A model generated the notes under the pieces. That model was not told where the DNA came from and did not search any database. It saw only the letters and a list, made by a program, of their open reading frames with translations. This document shows positions 13,701 through 25,289 of a stretch of 64,000 nt of DNA, piece by piece. Each line of letters starts with the position of its first letter. The stretch's first letter is position 1. This stretch comes from Cardinalis cardinalis (taxonomy: Eukaryota; Chordata; Aves; Passeriformes; Cardinalidae): contig JACDOX010000038.1 of the NCBI GenBank assembly GCA_014549065.1, positions 279,983 through 343,982 on the forward strand, read 5' to 3'. Position numbers and translations under genes: made by a program.

Positions 13701-13873
13701 TGATGGAAGAATTTGCTTTGTAACCTTTACCTTTTTTCTTCCAGCATACAGGAATTCCTCTGTGTACAAACACCCCCTTACTTTTGTACCAAATTGCCCC
13801 AGATTCTTGCTCCTCCTACTTCCTGTGTAGCATTCAGCATATCCTGCCTCCTGGGCCAGACCCTTCTGATAAC
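7771..13873. other. Unassigned non-coding DNA
   Basis: About 6 kb of unique, mostly AT-rich sequence. Open frames are all at or below about 125 codons, overlap one another on both strands (for example 10167-10544 and 10199-10471) and show no recognisable domain. The stretch around 11221-11400 carries homeodomain and TALE-type motifs, listed separately. No repeat element is recognised here. Confidence 0.45.
11361..11370 (+). promoter_or_regulatory. PBX/MEIS-type decamer TGATTGACAG
   Basis: TGATTGACAG is an exact copy of the composite site bound by PBX with MEIS or PREP cofactors. An ATTGACAG-like half site (CAATTGACAG) occurs about 60 bp to the left, near 11302. A 10-base match by itself is weak evidence and no promoter or gene is near, so binding is an inference. 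Confidence 0.3.
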
Positions 13874-13981
13874 ATCAGGTGAATAGAATAGGAGAAGTTC
13901 TATAATAGAACATTTTGTTTATTTTAAATCAGGTGAATAGAATAGGAGAAGTTCTATAATAGAACATTTTGTTTATTTTAA
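13874..13981. repeat. Perfect 54-bp tandem duplication (two copies)
   Basis: Copy one is 13874-13927 and copy two is 13928-13981; I see no difference between them. Each unit begins ATCAGGTGAATAG and ends GTTTATTTTAA, and each contains the 15-base palindrome GTTCTATAATAGAAC (7-bp arms around one A). The next bases, ATCT, could start a truncated third copy. Complete identity suggests recent origin, or that copy number varies between individuals. Confidence 0.95.
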
Positions 13982-16712
13982 ATCTATATTTATCATGCCA
14001 GTGTGCATCAGAGAAGATTTAATTAGCCAGTGAAGCTCGCCTTTGGTATGTTTTCATGAATACAGTAAGAGTTTTGATGCATGACTTCAGGCTACTACCA
14101 CAAACAAAGAAAACATACCATGAAATTAAGAAACATAATAATATACAAGAGAAGACACTTGGCTGCTGTTACACATTTCACTGAGAAATAGGCCACCACC
14201 AAACCTGGATCAAGCTGCCTAAATCTGGGGATGTATTTTAATTCAGATCGAATNTTTGCAGTGCACTCTCAGTTAATTGCTGGAAAGCAGTTAATTGCAT
14301 GTGAGCTGCTGCACAGGACCCTGGGCAAAAATGAGGAGAGAGAAGAAAGCATGGGCAACTAAATAAATGACACTGATGTGACACATTAACAAAACCCCAA
14401 GGTTGTTTTGCATTATTTTGACAGCAAGGGCTCCAAAAAGACCACTGTGCCAACCAGGACAACACCAGAACACAGCACGACCCTGCCCATGTTTCTGCCA
14501 TGCTCTCTTCATGGGTCTGCACAGATCTGAAGCAGACTCACCCAGCAGCACAGCTCTTCAGAGCATAGTTAGGTCCTGCTGGTGTCAACGATGTGGTACA
14601 GCCAAGTAAATACTAAGAGCCAAAGCTGACCTCTTCTAAGCAGCTGCAGAATGGCATCCTTGGGATANCCAGGCCACCTCTCAGTGAAGGAGGTGTTCAG
14701 GTCTTCCCTGGTATCCCTTTGACCCAGTTCTAACTCCATCACACATGTCTAGCCTGGCCTTCTCTGATGAGCAGAAGTTAAATAATACATTTGACTTTGC
14801 AGGTATGTCATAAAGATTCATTATTTACAATTTATACTTCCCTGTATGTACTGCTGTGTGCTGCCATTTATTATCTTTCAGTCCTCCATTCATGTTCAGA
14901 GGAGAAATCAAATACAAACTCCCTATTTCAGACTACCCAGAGGAAAACTATCCAAATTTCTAGAAACTGCTTTCAATTTTATCTACCATGATTTCTAGAC
15001 AATAAACTTTTTCTCCCAAGTTTCAGAAATGCTGGTAACATGCAACCTGAAGGAGCAGCACTACATCAGGAATCTTTATCGGGCATGGTTCTGCTGGCAA
15101 ATTCCTTACAGCTTTACTGTGCTTGCAGCACCCATTAATGCATGACTGTCTTTCCCATTACCACTTCCACATAGCAGAGAGTGAGGAAGAAAATCGCACC
15201 TGCCAGCAAACACCTGGGGTTTGCATCCAGGTGTGAGCAGCTGGGGCTCTTGCACGTGACTCGGGTTATGAGGAAGCAACATTTGGAGCATACGGATGAG
15301 GAGCAGTGTGGGAAGGTCTTACCAAAACTGGCTCTGTCACTTCAGGGCTGAAGAGAAGATTTCATTCTCCAAGAGCTGCCAATCTAGTACTTTTCTGCTA
15401 GTGATAATATTTCCTAAGTTTATTTTTAAACTTAGTGAAGTATGTGCTACCTAACAATGTATGTCTCTTCAGTATCAGGGAAAAAAAATAAAAAAAACTA
15501 CTGAATATCAAGCACTCCAAACCCAAATCAGGTGTAGCCAAATTATAGCTTAATATGTTTCAGGTATTCCATTTAGAGCTTCTGATCTTTCAAGGAAATA
15601 GGTTTTCCCCACTGAGAAATGTATATGCAGTGAAATTAAAGCAACTTTAGCCCCATGTGAACCAAAAGTAGGTTGGGCATCTATTTTAAATAATCACCCA
15701 AGTGTTAATTTTTCATGATGGAAAGAAGACCTGGGAAGAAGGGAATATTCTCTTCTTCTAACCCATATGTTCACCTCAAAACTACTGTCTTTGCTACTCA
15801 AGCCTGGGCAGCATGAAACCCAACTGCTGCTGTTTACCATCTTTAGAGACAGGGCAGGGCACAAGGTAGCCTGGGGAGTCCTCTTTGAATATTTGGGGCA
15901 CCAACCAAGTGCTGTCTNGCACGAGAGGAAAAGAAGATGCCAGGGTGAGGGGGGAAAATCCAGCATATGTACAAGCCTTGAAGCTCAGACACTTCTTCCA
16001 CCTGAAGTCCATCCTCCCTCTCCCCTTCCTCACTTGGGAGGCAGATCCTGAGGGAACGGTGGCATCCCAGGTGGCCNCAGGGGCAGAGAGCTGTGTCTCA
16101 GCTGGTGTGGGACTTCTCCTGCTACCCCACACTGGCCCTTCATGAAAAGAGGAAAAAATAAATCCACAGGCAAAGAAGGAAGGCAAGTGCTGCTAAGTGG
16201 CTCATTGGTTTCTATGGCAACTGGCTCCGCTCTACTCCAGCTGCTTACCCCACAGTCCCTCTGTCACCCTATTTTTATCTGAGAAATCAAAGAAAAAGGA
16301 AAAGTGGTGGAGGTTTGGGGAGGAGAGAGTTGAGAAACCTTGGGTTTTGCAGAGAGAAGGTTAATATGCATGCAGCCGTGTCTTGCTTTTAATCACAAGT
16401 TAAATCCTCTGTGTGGAGGCTTCCTATGGGATTTCTCAGACTCGATGCACCGTCAGATCCCGCATTTGCCACCATCATGAAGCAGCATGCAAGAAAGGCA
16501 GCCCAGCCATGCCCTCCTAAGAATGAGAAGCAGCTAGGCTGTGAATTTGACCTAGGCATTGACACCAAAAAGCACAAGAAGAATCTTCTACTGGGGAAAA
16601 AACTCCCCTCCCACAACCCAACACAATGAACTGATGGAAGTCAAGACACCAATATTTTAATAGCTCTTTGGTCTGAAAAGTTATTTCCTTTTTTAAAAAA
16701 AATGTTGAATCT
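13982..16712. other. Unassigned non-coding DNA
   Basis: Unique sequence without a recognisable gene or element. An A-rich patch lies around 15481-15499. Frames on both strands near 15.7-16.2 kb run to about 130 codons and overlap each other, which argues against coding. A GTTTCTATGGCAAC string near 16208 resembles half of an RFX site. Confidence 0.45.
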
Positions 16713-16784
16713 GTCCATGACCCCTCTGGCACCATGTCCTGCATGGGCCAGAGGGATCATGGACGTGTCCTGCATGGTGCCAGA
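16713..16784. repeat. Inverted repeat able to form a long hairpin
   Basis: Arm 16713-16730 (GTCCATGACCCCTCTGGC) pairs with 16747-16764 (GCCAGAGGGATCATGGAC) over 18 positions with one mismatch. Between them, CCATG (16732-16736) pairs with CATGG (16742-16746) around a five-base loop, giving about 23 paired positions with one mismatch and one bulged A. A competing 12-bp perfect stem links TCTGGCACCATG (16725-16736) with CATGGTGCCAGA (16773-16784). It could be a decayed foldback element or an RNA hairpin. No terminal target-site duplication is visible. Confidence 0.8.
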
Positions 16785-17030
16785 AAATCCTCACGATGAA
16801 TGCAACATGTTTTGCTCAAATATCTCATTAAGGCAAGAGCCAGAACCACATTTACCTGGGCTGTGCCAAGACTAAGCTTTAGTTCATGGATTTTGGTGTT
16901 GGAGACTTTGGTTGTTGAGCTTCAATATATCTGCTGGTAAATCTAGAAGATATTGTAGCCTGCAGTTTCAGTAAGGATAGGAATGTGTGTTAATTAAAGC
17001 ATGGAGCCCTTGGCCTCTTGTCATTGACTA

Positions 17031-17312
17031 CAGAATCATCAGATCAAAGAATATGCTGAGTTGGAAGGGGCCCACAAGAATCAAGTCCCACTCCTGGCCC
17101 TGCACAGCACCATCCCCAGGAGTCACACCCTGTGCCTCAGGGCATTGCCCAAAACTTCTTGAATTCTGTCAGGCTGGTGCTGAGACCCCTTCCCTGGGGA
17201 GCCTGTTCCAGTGCCCAAACAGCCTCTGTGTGAAAAAACTTTTCCTGATATCCAGCCTAAACCTTCCCTAACACAACTTCAGGCCTGGGTTCCCTCGGGT
17301 CCTGCCAGTGGT
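17031..17312 (-). mobile_element. CR1 LINE 3' end (minus strand)
   Basis: The plus strand reads as the reverse complement of an avian CR1 3' end. It has a degraded AGAATCATCAGATCAAAGAAT (the terminal octamer repeat), GAGTTGGAAGGGGCCC, GCCTGTTCCAGTGCCC, TTTTTCCTGATATCCAGCC-like text and AACTTCAGGCC, then a diverged tail. CR1 is a non-LTR retrotransposon that is usually 5'-truncated; only the end of ORF2 and the 3' UTR are represented here. The element is diverged and cannot be mobile. The exact 5' truncation point is uncertain by tens of bases. Confidence 0.85.
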
Positions 17313-20300
17313 CACTACCTGCCTTTCTGAAATAAATGTGCCCAAACAACTACTTTGACAGATATTTCCAGCTTCACTCCCCTCCTTCCCCCTAGAAATT
17401 CCAGAATTTTTATAACAAAATGTTGCAACTATCTTCCAAATAATGATGCTTAAATTCCAAGGAAGGCAGATTGACGCCATATACATCTATAGTCACTTTC
17501 TCCATTTCAACTGCCGTGACATTTGATGCTCACATCCACGCTGTTCCTGCTAACAGCACTGTGGAAGTCTACCTTTGCACCACACATTTTCACTGGCTGC
17601 CACAAGAAGGGATATTGATCTGTGTATCTCTGCTCACACAGCAAGGCTTTCCATTTTGGAGCTGTGATATTGTCGTACTAAGAAGACAAGGAAAAGATCA
17701 ATGATTTCTAACAATGATCACTTTTAAGAGGAAGAGCATTGGTAAAATGACTTACTAGTCCAAGTATCGCATTTGCAGTCTCTGCAATAAGTTCTGTATC
17801 CTGGCAGGCATTAACTCCATTGCTTTTGATAAAAGCAGCATATTGGGAGAGAATCACCCACTTTAGAAATCTTACTGACTATGGCATGTGATGGTATACA
17901 CTTTATATAGAGTAGCTTGCAGCCTTACAAAACTGTGTAAGAAGTGCCAGGGCCCTAGGGAGGCTGGGGGCTCCACAAGAACATCTCTACAGCCCAGCTG
18001 AGAAGCAGAGCATCTGGGAGGCACCAGGGGCAATCCCATCCCATGGCATCAGGTACCTCTGTGAAGCAGCAGAGTCGTGGCTGGGCAGGGCAGAGCTGTG
18101 GGGAGCTGGANAGCATCCCTGCTGCAGCAGCACTGGGACAGAGGCTGATGGCTCTGGGGGCCTGAGGGCCTGGGACCTGGGCAGAGTGGAAGAAACCCTG
18201 AGAAATGCTGGGCAAGGACAATCAGGGTTGTTGGTGTCCCCTTGAGAGGCCTTGAGAAGAAGTTGTGCAAGGTATCTCAAGAAACGTTTCAATTCCTAGG
18301 AATTTGGAAGCTGCCTTATTCCATAAAGCTACTGGGATTTTTTACTTCCATCTGCAGCCCCCCAAACATACAGTGGCAACACACCTCATGGTTTATTCAC
18401 CACTGTGTGAAGCAGCCAGGTACTGCATTTGCCAATTTTTCTCCAAATGGCACTCTGTTAGTTTCTGGAAAGGCAGGAAGAAAAGGTGCTCCTAACGAGA
18501 CCTCTTCTGATTCACGTTACTTCAAACATTGTGATCAAGTCCCTTCTGAATGAATTTAATTTCTTGAAGCCACTACCAAGCTCATCCTCCCAGGGAACCT
18601 TGTAAAATGCATTATCAAAATCTTCTCTGGCATGAAACAACACATTCACCCTATAACCCTCCTGCACCTCTGCACAGTCTGGGGGACTGTCAGGATGAAA
18701 ACACACACAAGAAAGCAGAGAGGACTCAGGACTACAAATTTTTGTCTGACAGCCTTGGAAAATGAGAGGCCCCTGAGAACAAGACAAGGACAGAAAGAAA
18801 GATACAGAAGACTGAAGCANAAAATCAGGACTCTTCGGCCAGGACATTTGCTGAAGGTGGCCTCTGGGCAGCCCAAAAGAGATGCACGGGAGAAGAGATC
18901 CTTTGCAGTGAGGGGCACTGGAGGCAGAAGCAGAGGTGAGCTGAAGGGAAGCAGCAAGGCATGCTTACAAAGCCTTCAGTTCACAAGATGGACAGCAGCC
19001 TCTGCTGGGTGGGGATGGACAACCTCACGTGCTGAGCAATAAATGAAAGGGTGAGTGACTCCTTTTAAAAGGGGTAGTCAAGGGCAGAAGTGAAAATAAT
19101 CAAATGTGCATCTGCACTTGCCTCTGCAGGTTTGGAAGAGAGGTGGAAGCTCTTTGACTGCCAGACAAGTGGCTTTACTGAGGAACAGTGTCCTATTTGC
19201 AAAATTGGAGGCTATGATCCTGACCTTCTTTGTAGAGCATTTTTGTAACTACAGATGGAAATAACCAGCCCTAGGTGGTGATTCTGATCAGCATTTATTC
19301 TGCTTTCTGACAAGAGGAGTGTACAAGCACTTTGAGATGAAATGTGTCTGCACATTTAATATTAATTTATGGAAAGTATTCATGTGCAGTCTTGACATTT
19401 GTTTTCCACATATAATAGCAACAGGAAACTCAAGCCTTTGAATGTTTATAAGAAATGAGCACACATGCAAACAATGCTGACAGAAGATGATTTTTCTTTA
19501 CTATCTGAATATTTTCACTTCTTTTGCATTTCTCATTTGTCCTTATTCAGCACATTTTAACCTGCAAATGTTATCCTCAAAGGTCATAGGAAACTCAGAT
19601 TGTCAAATAAAGCTGAGGCACTGGAAAGACTGTACTTGGTAACACGGACTGAAACTGATAGAGGTATGTGTAGAGAAATCTTACAGAGGTCTGACCATAG
19701 TGTAAAGTCTGACAAAAGAATCCTCCACTCATCAATGGAGATCCTTAGCCCTATCCACCATAAACTAGAAGACCCAAGTTAAAAAGGAAAAGCCATATTA
19801 ATTGTCAAATATGAATTGGCTCCATGGAATAGTTTCTCATATCTGTACTTCCAGATAGTCCATGGCAGCAGGGTAACACAAAATACTTTAGTCTGGCTGA
19901 CACAGCCTAAAACTCAGTACTGACTCCTTCACTGAACTGCCAGGACTGTCCACAAGCACATGGAGAGTAGCTACAAATCTTATTTGCTCGGCAGAGCCCT
20001 TGGATAAATCCCTCCTTAGAGTAGTCCTCAGGATGACTGAGCTACAAAGCTGGTGGGTGCCAGTGACCACTCCAACACCTGCTGTCTCACTAATGATCTC
20101 AAATCCCTCATCCTCACAGGGAAGCAAGATACATCAAAAATACAGAGAGAGGAGACTCTCTCCTGAAGAGGGAAATAAGCTTTTCTGAGCGTCCCATCCA
20201 GCAGTTCAGNGGAGTACTAAAGGGAAGGAAGGTGAAAATCAGACAAACAGCTTTTGTTCCTTTTTTGTAAGAATTGCTAAGCTATTTTGCATTAAAGAGA

Positions 20301-22441
20301 TGTTCCTTTGTTAAGGGTAACTCCATGNCTATCAGATCTCTTTTAGCAATGTCATACATGGATGTTTATCATCTGCTGTGCTAGACTTTGTCCAAGCTCA
20401 GTCTCCTTGATATCAAGNAAGAGTGACTTGTAGGTCCTAGTCCAGGTGTTGTGCCATTTGTGTGCTTTGCATTCTGGGCACAGAAACAGAGGAACTGAAT
20501 CTTGAGGCTCTTTGTTTTCTCATCAGTTGTTTTAATGAAGCAGAATAATTCCATTACTCTATACAGAGGGATCAGGCAGTCTGTCTTGTCCTTCTGAGGT
20601 TCTNTTTGCTGGTTCATAATTTGCAGCAGTGATCTTGAAAAAGGTGGCATAGTTTACAACCAGGCACTCTTCAGAAAGGAGATATATCACTGAGAATTAC
20701 TTGCTTATCAGGTCACTCTCCCCATCATCCAGTGCAAAAGGCCTGCAAGGTAATTTTCATTCCACCTGGTGTCCTAAATCCATGTCACTCTGGTGTTTGC
20801 AGTAAAAGAGTTCATTCATTTTATTTGCATCCTTAAAACTCCAGCCACACCTTGGTACCCAGCGACTGTGGTTGCCTTGGCTGCAAAAAGATGACAGGGG
20901 CTTGTCAGGATCTTGTGCCAGCAAAAGAAGCAGCAATAGAATGAAAAAGGGAGGAGGATGCTGTGCTACACAAGACATCCAGGAAAGACATTATGCAAGT
21001 TACTAGAAACATCCTGCAAGAGAAGCAGACTTCCAGGTATTTTCCCAGAGACTGGCAGTTTCTGAAACATCACAGGATGATGATGTTGTGATTACTTCAG
21101 TACTTCAGCATCTCCACCAGGAAACAGCTCACAAGGTGCTTACACTGAAAAGCAGTAAACAGCTGGCTGGAAGTTAGAATTGCACAGCAGCAATGGTCCA
21201 CAGGAGAGATCCAAACACCAAGCACAAGCGTGCACTGGCAGCATTCAGAACACATGAGCAACTGTGGCTCATCCCTTAATACAGGCTTTCAACTGGATCA
21301 CTGAGGACTCAGTTCAGACAAGTGATGGGATAACACACATCCTGACAAATTTGGCAGACACTAGACTTCTTTAAGGACATTGATGAACCCTGATCTGTCT
21401 CTCCTGCCCCATGCTTCACAGGCACATCCTTTGCTCCTTATGGTCTGTGTTAATGGATTGTCAAAGATTTTTCTCTCTGGTGTATTGCTTTGAGACACCT
21501 TTGCAGCAAACTACCTGGCATCATTCAGCAAGAGACAAAGGTCACACATCCAGCCNTGAAGTGGGCCAGTAACACCATACTGCATATGTTTTAGGAACTG
21601 TGGTTCGTAAAACCAGCTGCAATAATGGGGATAATGTAAGGGACTGACACAACAGCAATCTGACGATTTAGTGTTGCTATGCAACTTGAGTTGGGAACAG
21701 ACTTTTGCAGTTGCTTCTTAGTTGTCCATTGAATGCTCACTGACAGCGTCTGGCAACATTCTCCACTCATCACTTTACCTAAAGCAGCAAGAATTCATGT
21801 GCAGCTTTTGTGCCAAGGTGCCCTCTTCAAGCCACTAGTGTAAGCAAACTGAGATGCAGGCACTTGCAATGCCTTTTCCAACCTGAATGAGATTCCTGTT
21901 GTGCTGCACACACACATGAACGGCTACATAGCTTCACACACATTTCTCTTTCCTCTGATTCATTGCAGATCTTCCCCTTTTTTCTCCTTTCTCACCTTAA
22001 GGTCATCATGAAAATGACCTTCTTGTCAAAGAAGAGAACTCTCTTTGGAAGCTTTTCCCTGGCCATGTCACAGCTATTATCACACCAGTTCACACAGTTT
22101 TATAACTTTGTACATGTGATTCCTTCAGACCNTTCCATCTTTCTCCCAACAGTTTTCTCAGACTCATACAAAGTGGAAATAGATACAGTACTTGCTCCAT
22201 CTTGTTTTATTCATCTGCCCTGAAAGTGCCTTGACCCGTTTTGAAACTCACCAGTTCTAAAAGCCCCAAGCAATGATGCCTTCAGCCCTTCCCTTAGGAC
22301 TCTGAAAGACTGACAAAACTCAGTGGTTAGGGAAGCTGACCTGCTCATTTCCCTTGCTGAAACCTGACTGCTCCTAGTGACATCTCCTTGTGCCNCCCTC
22401 AAAAAAACCTGCCCTTGCATGCTGGTATCACCTGTACACTA
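17313..22441. other. Unassigned non-coding DNA
   Basis: Unique sequence with one GC-richer patch at about 17950-18200. No frame longer than about 136 codons occurs, and opposite-strand frames overlap at 18.5-19.0 kb. I recognise no gene, RNA or transposon. Confidence 0.45.
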
Positions 22442-22510
22442 AGGTGATGGCTATTCTGCATCATGAGTAATTCATCCCCATTCATGATCCTTTGTTATCA
22501 CTTCCCAGAC
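22442..22510 (+). repeat. Dispersed repeat, copy A
   Basis: This 69-bp segment (AGGTGATGGCTATTCTGCAT through CACTTCCCAGAC) aligns end to end with 24864-24931, with roughly 80 percent identity by eye and small gaps. Both contain GCATCATGAGTA and TGATCCTTT. Sequence outside the segment does not obviously align. The source is unknown: it may be an old local duplication or two copies of an unrecognised interspersed repeat. Confidence 0.6.
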
Positions 22511-24863
22511 CTCTGTCAATTTGTTGCTTTTCTGTGAATTCCTGTGCTTTCCACAATCTGTTTTGTGGTGTTGCTTGTGTGATGTTTAATAGCCGCAGCT
22601 CGGAGTTGGCTGCATTTCAGTGGTAGGAGGGGGAACACAGGGAACTGTGAACTGAAACTCTGTATNATGTTGCTGGAGATGAGAACAAGTAAGGGAGTGT
22701 TTGCTATGCACACTATCTCCAGAAAAACATCTTTGCAAATGTGTATCTGTGCAGGCATTGTGGAGATAGGGATTACGTTATGCAGAGGGGAAGAGGAGCT
22801 GACTGACAGTAGAGATTTGCAGTCCATATTGATGTTTCACAATCGTGCATCTGTCTGCAGAACAGCCATGAAGCTCTCGAAGTCGTTGCACTAAAAAAAA
22901 ATAAAAAATAAGGAAAGATAAATCAATAATTTCACTCACTCTTTTACCACAGCTTTATCACAGAGGGTGAAGGAGGAGTGTGTTATAACAGCTCATACTA
23001 GTGCGAAAATTTTAATCGAAACAGTCTTCAACCAGAATATACCACTTTGATAAAATCAACATTTTTCAAAAAATTCTAAGTACAAATGAAAAATTCCTAC
23101 GTAAAAGGAGGCTGAAACAAAAATTTCAATATTGAAAGTTTGCCTTAAGGAAAAAAATGACAGATTTTTTTTCAAATTAAAATACTATTTTTAAAAGCAA
23201 CCTTTTCTTAACATATTTTTCTGCTTGTGTTGTTTTTATGTTCTTCAGNTAATAATGAGAGACAATGATGTGTTCAATATCCTGCTATTAGCCTGGAATC
23301 AGGTTTCCAGGATATTAAAAACAATTGGTCCCTAACTAGTACCCAGAACATTTCTATTTCAGAGTCCAAAAATTTAAATTGTTCATTCAGCACAGACTAA
23401 TAAAGCTGCTATTGCTTTTGACAGCAAACTCATTACTTCGTAGAAAAAACACTTGTTTTGAATATAAAATATCACCTGTACTAAATTATATAACAATATT
23501 TAATTATTATATTCATGGTATGTTATGTTACTGGTAGGATTGCATAACGTGGCCTCATATGAGACTTGACTTGGCAGAACTTAACTCTGCATTTCAACTG
23601 ATAAGTGAAACTATACCAAAACTTCACTAATTTTTAAAATAAAATATCAGTTATTTTTCTAAAAGCATCTAATTGTAATGTTCATAATTTTTAGTTTCTA
23701 GGAATACACTGAAAACAGTATTTTTATCACTAAAAGTAAGAAGATGCCTTGAAATCATAAACTTTGACATTTCTTTCAAATGATCATTTCAAGTTTCCTC
23801 TGGCTCTTACTTAACCTGTGATTCATTCTTTGTACTAACTCTAAATCTCCCTATTTGGAATAGTTTTCAGATTGGAGGCCTTGTCAAAAGCAATCCTCAT
23901 AAATTCAGCATGCACTTTATCGTAGCTGGTTCTACCAGCATTTCTTGCAAGATAGAGCAGCTCATCGATACTCACTTTCATCCCAATATTATCTCTTTTC
24001 TGTGCACTCACAGGGATCTCAAAATTATCCCCATCAGAACATCTAAATGAGGATAAAAATAAATCAGGATAAATTACATCAGTCTTGCCACCCAACCACA
24101 CCCAAGAACACAGAGGATTTCAAGGCTCCCACCACAGCCCTGCTCACAAGATCCTGTTGCAGGGNGGACCCGGGATGGGACTGACACTTCTCCTCCGTTC
24201 CTCTGCTCACCCCATGGCGCATCAGAAGAGCTTGGACTTCCCTTTCTAGCATGTCAAGGCAAGAAGAAAAGAAAAAGCTCTCCTTTCTGAAAGCACAAGT
24301 CCTCTTGTTCCTGCCGTCAGCAGCTGCAGTGGAACTGCAACCCAAGGCTCCCACCTAGTGTCTGNGTGCCGGCCAGCTCGGCACAGCAGCCGCCGCGAGG
24401 CTGGGGCGCCAGGGCTGCCCTGCAGCCCACAGCAAGAGCAAAGCCTTGGCTTTTTTGTGAGGTGGGAACATTTTGCTTACAATACAAAACCAAACCTCGG
24501 TGCATTATGGACCACCCAAGCTGTCACCTAGAACTAACCAGCTTCTGGTTTACATATGGAAAGTAAGATTATGTGCTAGAATCCAAGGCTTTAGGTGGAT
24601 GNGACAGAAAAGAGGAGAAGAGAAGCTTGTTGAATTAGGTAGGACCACTCTCACATGCCCAAGGATATTTTCTTAACCTTTCTCTGGTGCTGACTTGCTT
24701 TCAGGGTAAGCCCACAAGAAAACTGAGTGACTTTCTAACATTTCAATTCTACTAATTAAGAGATACTTAAAAATTAGGCACGGCCTTTAGAATTGATATG
24801 TGATAGACAGGCACATTTCTTCCCCTTGTGTTTGGCTCCTTCCTCCACCTTCATTTCACATCC
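22511..24863. other. Unassigned AT-rich DNA with one exon-like frame
   Basis: Mostly AT-rich DNA. The only protein-like frame is on the minus strand at 23841-24042, bounded by an acceptor-like TTATCCTCATTTAG and containing a strong donor-like GTGAGT; it is discussed as a finding and not called a gene. A short patch with several CpGs lies at about 24363-24440. Overlapping inverted repeats (AATATCCTG near 23277 with CAGGATATT near 23308) are also present. Confidence 0.4.
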
Positions 24864-24931
24864 AGGTGATGGCTGTTATGCATCATGAGTATCGTTCCCT
24901 GTGATCCTTTTTTTTTTCTCATTTCCCAGAC
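24864..24931 (+). repeat. Dispersed repeat, copy B
   Basis: Partner of the segment at 22442-22510. This copy has a run of 10 T where the other has TTTGTTATCA-like sequence, and lacks a few bases in the middle. Same orientation, 2.4 kb apart. Confidence 0.6.
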
Positions 24932-25138
24932 AACCTTTGCAGACTTGGTGGGACTTTAATCAGAACAAAGAATGAAGGACCTTATCAACAATTGGTTTTG
25001 CCTACCCCTTTCTCCATCCTATGAAAAGACAGTGTGTTTGCTATTGGACTTTGATTTCCTTAAGGGCATCTAAAGCAGTACAATCTTGGTGGCTGTTGAA
25101 GCAGCACCCTTTTTGTGTTGCCACCCTCGTACAGTGGG

Positions 25139-25200
25139 TGATGTGAAAGTGTCCTCTACCTGAGGACATCAGTGACCTGATGTGAAAGTGTCTTCTACCT
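25139..25200. repeat. Partial 39-bp tandem duplication
   Basis: TGATGTGAAAGTGTCCTCTA (from 25139) recurs at 25178 with one C-to-T difference. The period is 39 bp; the second copy is only about 22 bp long before similarity is lost. Confidence 0.85.
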
Positions 25201-25265
25201 TCTCTGGTAAGTCCAGTTTTTAAAAATCTCTAGTGCAGGTGTTTTCAAGACCTTTCGAAAAAGGT

Positions 25266-25289
25266 GAGAAGCATTTTAAAATGCTTCTC
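25266..25289. repeat. Perfect 24-bp palindrome
   Basis: The left half GAGAAGCATTTT (25266-25277) is followed without spacer by its exact reverse complement (25278-25289). The symmetry stops at the next base on each side. The centre is TTTTAAAA. It could be a dimeric protein-binding site or chance. It lies in otherwise unassigned sequence. Confidence 0.95.

Noticed and set aside
24196..24260. A possible 35-nt minus-strand exon with good acceptor and GTGAGC donor near 24.2 kb
   Set aside because: Its only open phases cannot join the exon-like frame at 23841-24042 without a stop codon, so it gives no support for a gene.
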